Part shown: in pieces, positions 1-10,409 of the stretch
How positions within the stretch are numbered: the first letter of the stretch is position 1
Layout: every line of letters starts with the position of its first letter
Origin: Plantago major
Taxonomy: Eukaryota; Streptophyta; Magnoliopsida; Lamiales; Plantaginaceae
DNA length: 64,000 nucleotides
Assembly (NCBI GenBank): GCA_026545765.1
Contig: CM048843.1
Location: 22,131,646-22,195,645 of the forward strand
Direction of reading: 5' to 3'
Notes under the pieces: model-generated
Database searches by the model: none
Told to the model about the DNA's origin: nothing
Seen by the model: the letters and a program-made list of their open reading frames with translations, nothing else
Program-made: the position numbers and the translations under genes

Positions 1-682
1 GAAGTTATCTGTAATCTTTCTTTATAACTTATCTGAAGAACTTACTCTCAGATAGTATTCTATAAAAGATAACTTGTCAGCAAAGATCACACCTTGTGAT
101 TTGGTTGATGTTTACTTTCTGCACTTAATTGAATGAATTGAAAGATCATGAGAAATGATTAAGTGGTGGATTGTTCACTCATCCAGATTTGTAATAGGTC
201 AGATAGTCATCGTTGACTGATCAAAAAGGGGAAAATTTGTTAGGAAACTTGTTAGATATTTTGTTAGAAATATCTGTTTAGATTTTGATTAGCAACATGA
301 TGACTTATCTTAGTCTCGGAAAGGTGATTAGTACTCTTGGTTCACTTGAACATTGTAAAAGAGGAAACCCACTAAGTATGATAGTCTAGCTAATCTTGTA
401 TAGGATGATAGGTCTCAAAATGTAATTTTTATTTTATGAAGAGAAGACCAAGAAGAAGACATCCAAGCAGAACAAGTTCAACGACATCGAAGATTTGAAG
501 ATCGCATAAGATTAAAAAGCAGTTTACAGATACCTTGGCGGATATCTTGAAGACACGAATAGTTTTAAACAAATCGTGTCACAAGAGATATCGAGAAATA
601 AAAGGTCTATCTGAAAACAAGGAAAGTGTCCACAGATATCTATTCTCAGATACCTTGAGCTTTAACCACATTTCTGAAAAAG

Positions 683-683
<1 letters not shown>

Positions 684-746
<63 letters not shown>
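684..746. repeat. (AT)n microsatellite in LTR A
   Basis: About 31 uninterrupted AT dinucleotides lie inside the LTR. The matching place in the LTR of element C has no such tract, so it expanded after the copies separated. It produces spurious Tyr-Ile repeat reading frames on both strands. Confidence 0.95.
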
Positions 747-748
<2 letters not shown>

Positions 749-1037
749 CAAACAAAGTTGTTTCAATAAAAGTGGTATCTGAAGTTAAAGATAAGAACGT
801 GCAAAGAATCAGAGAAATCTGATCAAGGTTGTCTCTGATACAAAGCATAGTTCCGTTGGCACTACAGGACAAAAGTATAGTACAATGCATTAAATGCATG
901 GACAGAGATGTCTGAACAAAAGCAACGGTAGCTTCTGAAGAAGAAGACAAACCTACTACAATACTATACACATATATCAATAGTTTGAATTTGATTTAAG
1001 CCTAACGGATACTATTCAAACGGCACTCAAATTCATC

Positions 1038-1046
1038 TATAAATAT
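1038..1046 (+). promoter_or_regulatory. TATA box of LTR A (tataaatat)
   Basis: The motif tataaatat lies about 800 bp into the LTR and is kept at the equivalent place in LTR C (56395-56403, minus strand). This is where a U3/R boundary promoter would be expected. Confidence 0.55.
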
Positions 1047-1431
1047 CAACACTTAGACTGCTTGAGAAGAGACACACTACACAACCTGAAGAACTTACAC
1101 TGAACACATATCTTAATCTCTCAAGCAAACTACTTACTCTCAAAGCTTTCTGTTGCGACCAAAGCTCCTGATCTTAAGTAGTACTAAAGTTCTAAGTGTC
1201 CTGATCCTAAACAAGCACAACTATCTGTGAAAGAGTTGAATTGAAAGATCAAGTATCTGAGATTCATTCTCTAGAACATTTATCTAAGACTTGGTCGATA
1301 AAAGAACAAGATACCATACATTGAAAAGTGTATTAAGTATACTTGATTCACAGAGCTATCTGATTAACTGAAAAGTTATTAAAGAAGCTCATCTGACAAC
1401 TCAAACCAAAACCAACACCATCACTGGCGTG

Positions 1432-1585
1432 GAGTACAGGAAGTACTTAGTTTGAGAAACTAAGGAATAACTCCAAGGTTATTGAGCACAGGAAGTACTT
1501 ATCTTGGGAAGCTAGGGAATAGCTCAAAAAGGTTTCTGAGTACAGGAAGTACTTGGCTGTGAAAGCCGGGGAACAACTCAGGGGG
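1432..1585 (+). repeat. Threefold tandem unit of about 52 bp in LTR A
   Basis: Three degenerate copies contain caggaagtactt followed about 20 bp later by a gggaataactc-like block, near 1437, 1491 and 1546. LTR C carries only two copies (about 55920-56015), so copy number differs within the family. Confidence 0.75.
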
Positions 1586-1940
1586 AACATTTGGTTGGGA
1601 ACAATTTGTTTGAGGAATCTTAGAATAGGATTTTTGTAAGGTGACCTCAATTATCTATTCTAGTGAATTCTAGGTCTTTGGAAGACCGAAGTGGATTAGT
1701 TGGAGGATTACGCCACCTCCAGATACCACTATACTTGCTCTGTTATTTACTTTTCTGTACTTACATTTCAGCAACACACACACACACTTTAATTGTTTTT
1801 GCACTTATCTATCTTAAGTCTTCCGCGCTCTGAATCTAAGTATCAGATATCTGAGAAATAGTTTTTATCGACAAAAGTTTTAAAAGACTATTCACCCCCC
1901 CCCCCAGTCTTTTACTTTGCCGTTATCTGGACCAACAGAA

Positions 1941-4258
1941 TCTTTCATGAGTTTTCTGCACCCAAAACTCCACAACAAAATGGAGTGGCTGAGAGAAAGA
2001 ATCGGACCTTACAAGAAATGGCTAGGGTTATGTTGAGTTCCATGAACCTTTCAAAAAGATTGTGGGCTGAAGCTGTAAATACTGCTTGTCACATAATAAA
2101 TAGAGTCTACCTTAGACCAGGAACATCAATCACTCCCTATGAGATTCTAAATGGCAAGAAGCCTAATCTTAAGTACTTTCATGTGTTTGGTTGTGCTTGC
2201 TATATTCTCAATGATAGAGAACATTTAGGCAAGTTTGATGCAAAAAGTGATAAAGGCATTTTTGTTGGTTACTCTCTTAATAGCCATGCATATAGGGTGT
2301 ATAATCTAAGGGGCAAAACTGCTCAAGAATCATAACATTACTTTTGATGACTCAGTGCCCTTTGAAAACAAAGAAGTTGAGACAGATCATGCGAAAAACA
2401 GATTACTACACGTAGCAGTACTAAATCGGATCAGGGTTCTATACCGATTCCCGATGTCGATTCTTGTCAGAGAAGATGGAGTCAATGTTGATCACAATTT
2501 TGAGTCAACATTGCGCCCAACATTGCAGGGGGGAGAGCTCATCAGATGAATCTGTCTCTAAAAATGAAGATGAACCTGTTCTGGAACCGACTATGCCTCT
2601 GGATTCCATCAGACGTGATCCACCCCCAAGGATTCGCAAAGATCATCTAAGTTCTCAAGTCATTGGAAGCACCAGTGGGAGAATGACCTTAAGAGGAAAC
2701 ACTCGGAAAAACTACAAGGACACGGTAAGATATGCATCACTCTGCCAATCTGTAGGTTCCTCTTGTTTTGTCTCTCCTAAAGTGTCTGTTCCAAAATCTG
2801 TTCCTTTGGGTGCTCCTGTTAAGCAGAATGAAAAATCTAATGTTGAGCACTCTGTTGAGTCAACATCGACATCAACATTGTCTGTTTCCAGAAAGTTTGT
2901 TTCTAAAACTGCTTCTTCTGCTGTCACTGTCCAGAATGGTAAACCTACTGGAACTGGGAAAAACTCTAGAGAAAAGTATAAGAGAATTTGGGATCCTAGG
3001 GAAAAGATTTTCTGTAATGTTGCTTTTTCTGTTGCTACCTCTCCTAACAATGCAGGTAGATGGTACTTTGATAGCAGATGTTCAAGACATATGACAGGAA
3101 CCTTGAGTTATCTTTCTAACTTTGTCTCTCAAAAGACTGGAATGGTAACTTATGGAGGAGGATACAAGAGTAAAGTACTTGGGACGGGGGTGTTAACTCT
3201 TGATGGTTTTCCAACCTTGAAAAATGTACTGTTGGTTGAAGGTTTAACTGCTAACCTTATTAGTGTCTGTCATGTATGTGATGATGATTTGAAGGTCAAA
3301 TTTAACAAACACACTTGTAAAGTACATACTTGCAAGGAGAAATATTTTGAAATGATAGGTACCAGGTCTCCTGACAACTGCTACGTGGTGGCTGATCCCC
3401 ACAATTGCAATCGTGCAAAAGAAGATTATATTGTGCTTAACCTGACTAATCTTTCCATAGTACATCAGTTTGTGCAAACTATGATAGGTACCTTTGAGAT
3501 GAATATGATTGGTGAACTCAGCTTCTTTCGTGTCCGGGAGAACTCTAAATCATGCAGTACACTTATGGGTACCTCTCTGAAGCTGAGCAGAATCGATGTT
3601 GGCGCGGATGTTGACCCAACATTGTACAGATCAATGATTGAAAGCTTTCATCATACAGAGACTGACATGCTACGTGTGTGTGTGCACGCTGTATCACCAA
3701 ACCCTAAAAGCCCCGATTTAACTGTTGTTAAAAGAATCCTTGGATATATATCAGGAACTGTTAATTTTGGATTATGGTTTGCATGTGATACAAACACTAA
3801 CTGTGGGATTAAGTGATTCGATTGAAATTTGGATCTAGATGATAGAAAATCCACTAGTGGAGGTTGCTTTTATCTTGGTCCAAATTTGGTGTCTTGGTAT
3901 AGCAAGAAAGTAATTGTGTCATGTCATTCTTTGAATCTGAATATGTAGCGGTACCGCAATTGTGTCTCAACTGGTCTGGTTGAAAAATATGCTGCATGAC
4001 TATGGTCTACAAAGTGCTACCCTTTTGATGTTCTGTGACAACCTTAGTGCCATACATATTTCTAGGAACCCTGTTCAGCATTCTCGCACTAAGCACATAG
4101 ATATTAGGCATCATTTCCTTAGGGACTTGGTCAATAAGCAAGTGATTGACATTGAACACATCGACACAACAAACCAACTTGCAGATATTTTTACCAAACC
4201 CTTAGATAGTGAGAGATTCTTCAGTCTCCGGAGATCTCTCGGTATGTGCTCTATGTGA
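1941..4258 (+). pseudogene. Remains of the Copia B polyprotein (IN, PR, RT end, RNase H)
   Basis: Near 1985-2335 the sequence encodes a Copia integrase core (PQQNGVAERKNRTL style, then W-EAV-TA-HIINR and HVFGC-CY). Near 3055-3370 it encodes the protease region with W-F-DS-CSRHMTG and a zinc-ligand-like tail of the gag-pre-integrase type. Near 3630-3790 is the end of reverse transcriptase (MI-S, VKRILGYISGT), and 3962-4258 encodes the Copia RNase H end (SQLVWLKNML, CDN-SAIH, HIDIRHHF, DIFTKPL). These are standard Copia pol signatures, so the family call is firm. It is a fossil with several breaks and shuffled order, and no functional product is expected. Confidence 0.85.
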
Positions 4259-6897
4259 CTGTCAGTGTTGAGTACCAATGTTGACTCAACATCACGGTCA
4301 ACATTGGAAGTTTAGTACGAGTGATGCTGTTGTTTGTTTTTTCTTTTTCGTCTACTGTGTGTTTCTGTGCTCCTGTGCTTTTGTACTTGTCTTTGGCTGA
4401 TCTTGTTTTGTAGCTTACATTGGTGATGCTTAGGGTCTGAAAGGCTGTTTGAAACCAAGGTTGAAAGGGGTCGAGTCTCCTGTGTGTTTGCTTTATGTAA
4501 AATCCACTTTTGCTGCTTTCTGGCTATTTTTATCATACCTTGACTCGCACTTGATGTTGCCTCCTGCTCTTTATGCTTAATAAATCTAATGAATTGTGTT
4601 AGAAAAAGGGCTCGAAGTGTTTCCGTCGAGGATCGTGTTGGGCAGGTTTCAAATACTATCCAGATATCGACGTGGCCAATGTGTCATATGTCGTGAGGGT
4701 TGATGACCTGTACTGGAAACCGACACGCAAAAAAGTGCCGATTCTCGTAATGCTGCTGGTTCACTTTCTGAGTATCAAATTACCCAATATAGTCAACTGA
4801 GTGATCTTTATGCCATGAGACGTGTGCTTGCCTAACTCCGCATAGGCTTCGGCTTTGGAGCGGATTCATGCGTGTTCCAATTATTTGACATGGTTCACGG
4901 TCTCATGGTCACCCCCACTCAAACTTATGCTAATTGTTCAATTTACTTTTTGAGGCAATGTTGGGTGTGTTTCTTTGGTATTCCTTTCTCTTTCTGTTTT
5001 GCCTGCAGTGGTGTTAATCGAATCTGCACATTTTGAGACTTGGTTTCCTGGCTGACTTACATTAAGAGTGGTCTGATGTCCCGATGTTGTCATCAAAGTT
5101 GAGTCAACATTCAGGTCAACATTGATTGTGCATGAAGTACTGTTTGCTTAATTGCTGTGTTTTCTCTTATTTTTGTGTTTTTCATTCTGTGTGTTTTTGG
5201 GTTTGAGGGGGAGTAGGTCTAAGGTGTTTTGGGTTTCTGCATTCCTGTACTTGCATTTCAAGTCATTTTCTTGAAGATCAAGATTTTTGGTCAACCTCCC
5301 TAGGGTTTATCTGTTTATCTGATTACGTAGACTTGACGGATAACTGTCTTACTTGCAACTTTAATCTTTAATTACCAGTTGTGCACAGTTTTTTGTTGCT
5401 TTGATATATATCTGCAGGAATCTACCTTGAAGCAAACCCAACAACACCCATCATGACTTATCTTGTAAGCCGTGTACTTGACCATCCGCTCTCTTCACAT
5501 CACTGCCCTCCAGCTGACCATCCACTCTATTCCTGATTACTGCCCTTCAGCTGATCCGTCCTATAGTCCTGCTTTTGCTACTTTCTTTGCCAGTGTTGAC
5601 TACAATGTTGAGTCAACATCGTTTATTTGCATTGGTACTTTGTCTGCAGGTCCTTAACAGATTACCGAGATGGTGAAGTTTTTTTTTTTTAAAAGAACTT
5701 TGTTTTCTTTCCTAAAAGGGGGAGAATGTTTGTACTCTTGGTTGTTTTGTATTAAGGGGGAGTTCTTGGAGCAAGGGGGAGTTGCTTGATATTGTCTTGT
5801 ATTTTCCTACTAACTGCTTTTAGGTTTTTTTGTGAAGAAAGGCAAGAATTAAGGGGGAGATTGAAAGTGCAATTTATATTGCACTTGTTTTGTTAATTCG
5901 GCCTTTCTTCGTTTATTAACCGGTTCGACAATTGTAGTTGTTTTTCTATGGATATTTTGTAGGATATATCAAGTTGGGCCTCAACATGCTTAATGGATCA
6001 AGATTGGTTAGCTTGGGCCTTAAGGAAGAATCCAAACATAACCTAGAAAGAGCTAGGCGCAGAAAACTCAATATGGGAAGAGTTGGTGAAGGCATGGACA
6101 CTTGGAGAGAAAGAAGGAAATAAAGATTCTCAAGGAAACACAACAAGGAATATTTCCTTCTTGATGATTAACGCAAAGAAGCACATTGTAGTAAAACGGT
6201 TACTGTAGCAAAACGGGCACTGTAGCAAAAAGGAAAATAAGAAGCATAATGCATAATGCAAGAAGGAAGCTGCCATAATGATTCAAGGAAGAATTTGATG
6301 CTATAAGGAAAGTGAGATTTAAAAGAGATTGATATCTAGAAGACTCCTTATACCATTAATACATCAAATGAAGTTTCCTTATCATAGAATCCAAGTTGGT
6401 TTAGACTTGGGCCTGCTGCCGACTTCTTCCTTCCTGGACGTGAGATGTCGCAATTATATATATTGGAAGAAGGAGGCGTTGCAAGGCTGCCGATTGCCTT
6501 TGAAGGACAAAGATTATATGTTTTAGGCGTCTTGCTTTACTAGACCTTTACCTCGGTGTTTACTTGTGAGTGTTCTCTAAAGATTGAGAATTACTCTAGT
6601 ATCATTGAACTAGAATAGGTTTTTCTTATCTGTTCTAGGTCTAGTTTTCTGTAAGTTTAATCAATCGTTTGTGATTGATTTAAACTTCTCTTTGTAATTC
6701 TACTTTTCAAGTTTAGTAGAAGTTTTGCTACGGCACCGTCGGTATCTTTATATACCGGCTTTAGAAATCTCGTGTTCAGTTTTATTCCGCTGCACTTTAC
6801 AGAGTTCTGTCAATCACAGTATACTATTGCCGTAGTTTAGTTGAACACTGTACACTGTTGAGAAACGGTGTTGACTCAACATCAATAGTCAACATCG
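2484..6897 (+). repeat. Seven palindromic TGTTGA/TCAACA modules across Copia B
   Basis: Each module is built round TGTTGA-S-TCAACA, with an outer TGTTGA upstream and usually an outer TCAACA downstream, 12-13 bp from the inner half-sites. They lie at 2486-2522, 2841-2877, 3597-3621, 4266-4303, 5085-5121, 5594-5618 and 6856-6894. Five have all four half-sites and two lack the last one. They occur in former coding sequence, in the 3' non-coding region and in the LTR. I found none elsewhere in the window. Confidence 0.85.
4259..5848 (+). other. Long 3' non-coding region of Copia B
   Basis: About 1.6 kb lies between the RNase H end and the purine tract. It is T- and G-rich with no sustained reading frame, and holds three palindromic modules. 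Repeated gggggag clusters near 5210, 5717-5780 and 5851 look like duplicated purine tracts. No env-like frame was seen. Confidence 0.6.
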
Positions 6898-6940
6898 TTT
6901 GAAACTGTCCAGAAGTACCAATCCCGGTCCTACAATTCTA
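5862..6940 (+). repeat. 3' LTR of Copia B (about 1.08 kb)
   Basis: The LTR opens TGAAAGTGCA directly after the purine tract aagggggagat (5851-5861). It continues for about 1 kb to an end near 6934-6961, where Harbinger-derived sequence takes over. Its first 25 bases hold a short inverted repeat (aagtgcaattt / aatttatattgcactt style). It carries one palindromic module close to its 3' end (6856-6894). Confidence 0.6.
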
Positions 6941-7052
6941 ACAAGTCCTACAGTTCTAACAGATTCCTTAGCTAACGACCTCTTGGTTAGCATTGTCTAT
7001 TTACAACAACTGCTTTCTACTTGTTCTTTAAGTAGTAATTTGAGCATATCAA

Positions 7053-7615
7053 CATGCAGCTTGGAAATCTCTGGCACTTTTACCAGTAGCACAATCAGTC
7101 ACGTATATTTCAATCCAATCATCCAAATAAGGCCACTGAGTATTTTTCCTTCCAAGCATACATGGATGTTTCTACACAATTCAAGACAGGATTGTACAGT
7201 CTGAGTACATTGAACTTAAAAATTGGAAACTTTTTTTTTGTTCAAGTAGTCGAAGTGACACGAACCTTAGCGTGGTACTTCCATGTCTCCTCACTGCAGC
7301 TAAATGACATCGTCACATCGGACCACCCAACACCACTAAGCCCCTTAAGATCAAGAATAATCAAAAGATACTTACGCCACTGTTTCAGGTGATTCTTGAT
7401 GGAAACTGCTTCATTGTTGTTCCTGGAAATTTCAGCTTTATATGATCCAACATAAAAGGAATGCCTTTCTTCCTAAAACCCTGAGGTGACTTGTGACCAG
7501 CTGCTTTAGCCAATTTCATTGCAACTAGCAGTTCGATCTCTTCATCGGCAGACCATTTGTGGTAATCCTTCGTCGATTTTCATTCATCCGCCTCCTCACG
7601 TCCTGCATCCGTCAT
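7053..7615 (-). pseudogene. Harbinger ORF1: SANT/Myb-like DNA-binding protein
   Basis: Reading from an ATG at 7615, the frame gives MTDAGREEADE, an in-frame TGA at 7582-7580, then KSTKDYHKWSADEEIELL and the rest of a Myb/SANT-like domain (W at the start, SIKNHLKQWRKY, then GWSD and ETWKYHAK). A GT-AG intron (7265-7172) is followed by an exon from 7171 beginning KHPCMLG and containing WPYLDDW, a block typical of this family. In PIF/Harbinger elements ORF1 binds DNA and helps bring the transposase to the ends and the nucleus. This copy is shorter than usual, has the early TGA, and is almost certainly inactive. Confidence 0.65.
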
Positions 7616-7921
7616 CTACATTTTGTCATGTATTAAAGAAATGTTAATCGTGTAATAGAGGATATAATTGGCATGCTCATTTTATATAATGATGCTTGCA
7701 TATCTAAGATTGAGAAGCTAAAAATAGGGAAACAGGATTCACAAAGATGTTATTCACACATAACTAAACAGAAGGAGTCAAGTTATACATAGCATCAAAT
7801 ACTAGTGTCCATACAATAGTTAAGGAACAACAAACACACAATACTAGTGGTGAATGTGGATAGGCCACATTCATCACAGTTCATTCTGGATCCTAATGAA
7901 GCAGTTCAAATGCAAGGCACT
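7616..7921. other. Spacer between Harbinger ORF1 and ORF2
   Basis: AT-rich, about 300 bp. In this superfamily the two genes are often divergent; here both read on the minus strand with ORF2 upstream. Nothing further recognised. Confidence 0.4.
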
Positions 7922-9392
7922 CTAAGCAAGACCCCTATTAGCACATGCATTCCTCCACCGATTATATGTCAAACCAGCCAAAACATCCCGAACCCTGTTC
8001 CATTGTGGGTCATCTAATACAACTTCATCAACATAGGGAGTCTTGCTCTCTGTTGGCTCAGCCTCATCCTCCTCGTCACTTTCATCAGCATCCTCATCAG
8101 ATGAATCCTCATCCTCCAACAAATCATTAGGCGTTGAATTTCTTAAGAAGTTATGTATAAGACAGCAAGCCAAAATGATGTTGTTGTGTGTGTTGACTGC
8201 GTAAAACGAAGAGGACCGAAGTATTCCCCCACCGTTTCTTCCGTAGTCCAAATGTTCGCTCAACAACATTCCTTGTAGAGGAGTGTTTCATGTTAAAATA
8301 CTCCTCTGGATTTTGAGGAATCTTTCTACCACTCCCCCATTCTTAAAGGTGATAACGAGTCCTTGGAAATGGAGCCATAAATCCGGGAGCATGAGCATAA
8401 CCGCTGTCCACCAAATAAAAATTACATGCAAATGCAAAGTGATACATAAAACTGGCCAAATAGATCTATTGACTTTCAAACTGCAATGGATTTAACTAGC
8501 ACAAGGCTACAAATATCTATGCAAATTATATAAAGTAGTATAATTCAAATAGGAAATGGCTACGATTATCTTACCAACTGGCACCTTCAGTCCATTATCT
8601 TTTAGAATAGCTTCCCGTAGGACCTTGTCATCAGTAGCTGACCCTTCCCACCCGGTAAGAGCATAGATGAAGCGCATGTGCCGATCGACCACACCCAAAA
8701 CGTTCACTGTTATATTGCCCTTTCTGTTCCGGTAAAATGCCTGTCGCACTTATTAACCATCACATCAACATAAGTTCCATCAAGTGCTCCAATACATCCC
8801 TGAAATGAAAGATAAACTTGCATTAGACCAGATGAATATATTCATACTAGTAGCAACAAAGTCTATTTCATATACAAGATATCTTAACCTTGAAGTGTCG
8901 CCATGGCTCATCTTCACAATCAACAGGAATTGGATCTGGCTGAGCAAGTAATAGAGGGCGTAGTTGAAGTATACATTTCAACACCTCGTGGAAGTATATG
9001 CTGATTGTGTGGCCTGATCTTTGGAACGCAAACTGGGCCACACGATTTTTTGAATGGTAGCCGATGATAATCAAAAAGCAGGCAATCTTCTCTTCAATAG
9101 AAACATACTTGCTTTCATCCAAACCTCCTCGCTCATGTAATAAGAGCACAAACTCACAGAACGTTTGTTTATTCATTCGGAGCACATTCTTACAATCAAC
9201 ATCACTGATTTGGGTTAGTCTTTTCAGATATATGGCTTGGGATTCTCTTTTCCTCTTAACATTGTACCTTATAGGTTCCCGAGGGAGTGGTAGACGAGGC
9301 CGAACACGAGTCACATAATACCATATTATCACAAACACTAGACCTATCTGACTGAGAATAAACTTTCGCACATTTTCACGGTGGTTGTCCAT
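7922..9392 (-). pseudogene. Harbinger DDE transposase (ORF2), inactivated
   Basis: Exon 1 (9392-8889, 168 codons) encodes the N-terminal helical part (NKQTFCEFVLLL, EEKIACFLIIIGYH, FQRSGHTISIYFHEVL). A GT-AG intron (8888-8800) leads in phase to GCIGALDGTYVDV, which carries the first catalytic Asp. The frame then slips near 8750 before YRNRKGNITVNVLGVVDRH and GWEGSATDDKVLREAI. After a second intron with a degraded acceptor comes NFYLVDSGYAHAPGF (second Asp), then an in-frame TAA near 8345 where family members have Lys. NVVERTFG (catalytic Glu) follows, and a further slip near 8220 precedes the acidic C-terminus ending at 7922. The catalytic DDE residues survive but one stop and two frameshifts disable it. 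Confidence 0.8.
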
Positions 9393-10391
9393 GGATAGTG
9401 AAACTATACAAGCACACGTAAGACACTAATTAGATGAACAGTTGAATTATGTACATTCTAACTATATGAAATTAATAACCAACAACTTCAAAGTTCTTCT
9501 GACATCATTTAAGTTCAGTTGTAACATGTATGTGTCGAATTTAGTAAACAAAATTTAACACATGAACTAGCAATTGTGGGCTGAATGAAAACGAGGTGAA
9601 ATAGTTGCATTTAAAGTCGAACATTAAATACATAATTACAGAATCAAACACTAAAATCTTTCTTCAACAAAAAACATAACATTAATTACACGGCCAATCA
9701 ATGTAATAAATTCAAACACAAGCCAATAGAAAAGAAGGCCCAACTAAGCTACATTATCCAATAAAAATACGAACAACAACAAAAATTTATTACTGAACAA
9801 ACTTGCGTAAGAACACACTACCTAAAGATTTAAACATGTACGGTCTAAATTTCAGATCCGAGTTTTTATGGCAAAGAAAAAGAGAATAGAAACATAAAAC
9901 TGAAGAAGTGCAAAGAGATTCATAAAGATTAGAAGTAACCAAGACGAATTCAGCAAAAGCGGGAACAGATCTTGAAGCCTTCTTGCAGAATCGCCAACAA
10001 TGGTGATGGAGCGGGAAAGGTAGGAGACATAAAAAACTAGGTCAAATTGTCAAATTTTTTTCATGGTTTGTTCAAAGTCGATGGCACCGCTCGTAATTAC
10101 TTTGATGTTGGTGGGGTTCGTGACATTTCTCACAGAAATTAATACCCCAAAACCAATAACCTAGGAGGTTATTGGAAATGCAGTTTTCCTTCACAAATGG
10201 ACGGCCTCGTGCGGGCTGGAGAAATTGAGGTATGTTCAGATACCCGATTTGACGGGCCGGAATTTGTGTACCAAACAAGAGTTTATGGGGTATTATTTGT
10301 AGTTCACAGAGCACACTTTGTTATTGCAAATATTTTACCAAGATCGGGAGCAGAGTTTATGGGGTATTGCACGCGAATACTCCAATTTTCT
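9393..10391. other. Harbinger right subterminal region
   Basis: About 1 kb of AT-rich non-coding sequence upstream of the ORF2 start. Two near-identical blocks with gagtttatggggtatt occur at about 10278 and 10350, close to the presumed right end. They could be transposase-binding subterminal repeats. Confidence 0.4.
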
Positions 10392-10409
10392 GGCAAACCA
10401 AATAGTGCC
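10392..10409. repeat. Candidate Harbinger terminal inverted repeat (right end)
   Basis: The sequence ggcaaaccaaatagtgcc has the GGCxxxxTTTGGTTTGCC style of plant PIF/Harbinger ends when read into the element. No TTA/TAA duplication can be checked because the other end is missing. Confidence 0.4.

Larger units (their letters stand above)
1..1937 (+). mobile_element. Copia element A (SIRE-like), 3' end: internal tail plus 3' LTR
   Basis: Only the 3' end of this Ty1/Copia element lies in the window; the rest is to the left. Positions 1-238 are non-coding internal sequence ending in a purine tract (aaaaaggggaaaatt, 224-238), directly followed by an LTR that opens with TGTTAGG. The same internal tail and LTR recur inverted at 57316-47694 (element C), which fixes the boundaries. 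The LTR ends in ACCAACA and is followed at once by integrase coding sequence of another Copia element, so A inserted into B. The SIRE/Maximus assignment rests on the style of the purine tract and the long LTR and is an inference. It is a fossil fragment whose age cannot be set because its partner LTR is outside the window. Confidence 0.8.
239..1937 (+). repeat. 3' LTR of Copia A (1699 bp)
   Basis: The LTR starts TGTTAGG just after the purine tract and ends ACCAACA, so its ends form a short imperfect inverted repeat. It aligns by eye along its whole length with the LTR of element C, which is about 1534 bp once its CACTA insertion is set aside. The length difference comes mostly from a long (AT)n tract and one extra copy of a tandem unit in A. 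The motif cagatatctg and close variants recur many times within it. A cytosine run near 1896-1908 is also kept in C as a guanine run. Confidence 0.8.
1938..6940 (+). mobile_element. Copia element B, 3' two thirds (broken)
   Basis: A second Ty1/Copia element on the plus strand, entered by element A at its integrase. Recognisable parts are integrase (1941-2335), a gag-end and protease block (about 2930-3400), the end of reverse transcriptase and RNase H (about 3595-4258), a long non-coding 3' region, a purine tract and a 3' LTR. The parts are not in the usual Copia order, because protease follows integrase. The element is clearly broken, with several interruptions and a rearrangement. Its 5' end is outside the window, on the far side of element A. 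It carries seven copies of a distinctive palindromic module. The right boundary (6934-6961) is uncertain because tcctaca and ttctaaca both repeat there. Confidence 0.75.
6941..10409 (-). mobile_element. PIF/Harbinger transposon, decayed, left end lost to Copia B
   Basis: Two minus-strand genes of the PIF/Harbinger type lie side by side: a SANT/Myb-like ORF1 (7053-7615) and a DDE transposase ORF2 (7922-9392). A candidate right terminal sequence, ggcaaaccaaatagtgcc, lies at 10392-10409 and resembles the GGC(N)TTTGGTT ends of this superfamily when read inwards. No matching left end is visible. The ORF1 side runs straight into the LTR of Copia B, so that end was probably separated by the Copia insertion. 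Both genes carry disabling changes. It abuts the RPL31 promoter region. Confidence 0.7.

Noticed and set aside
535-980. Reading frames with Tyr-Ile repeats on both strands
   Set aside because: They are translations of an (AT)n microsatellite inside LTR A, with no other coding signal.
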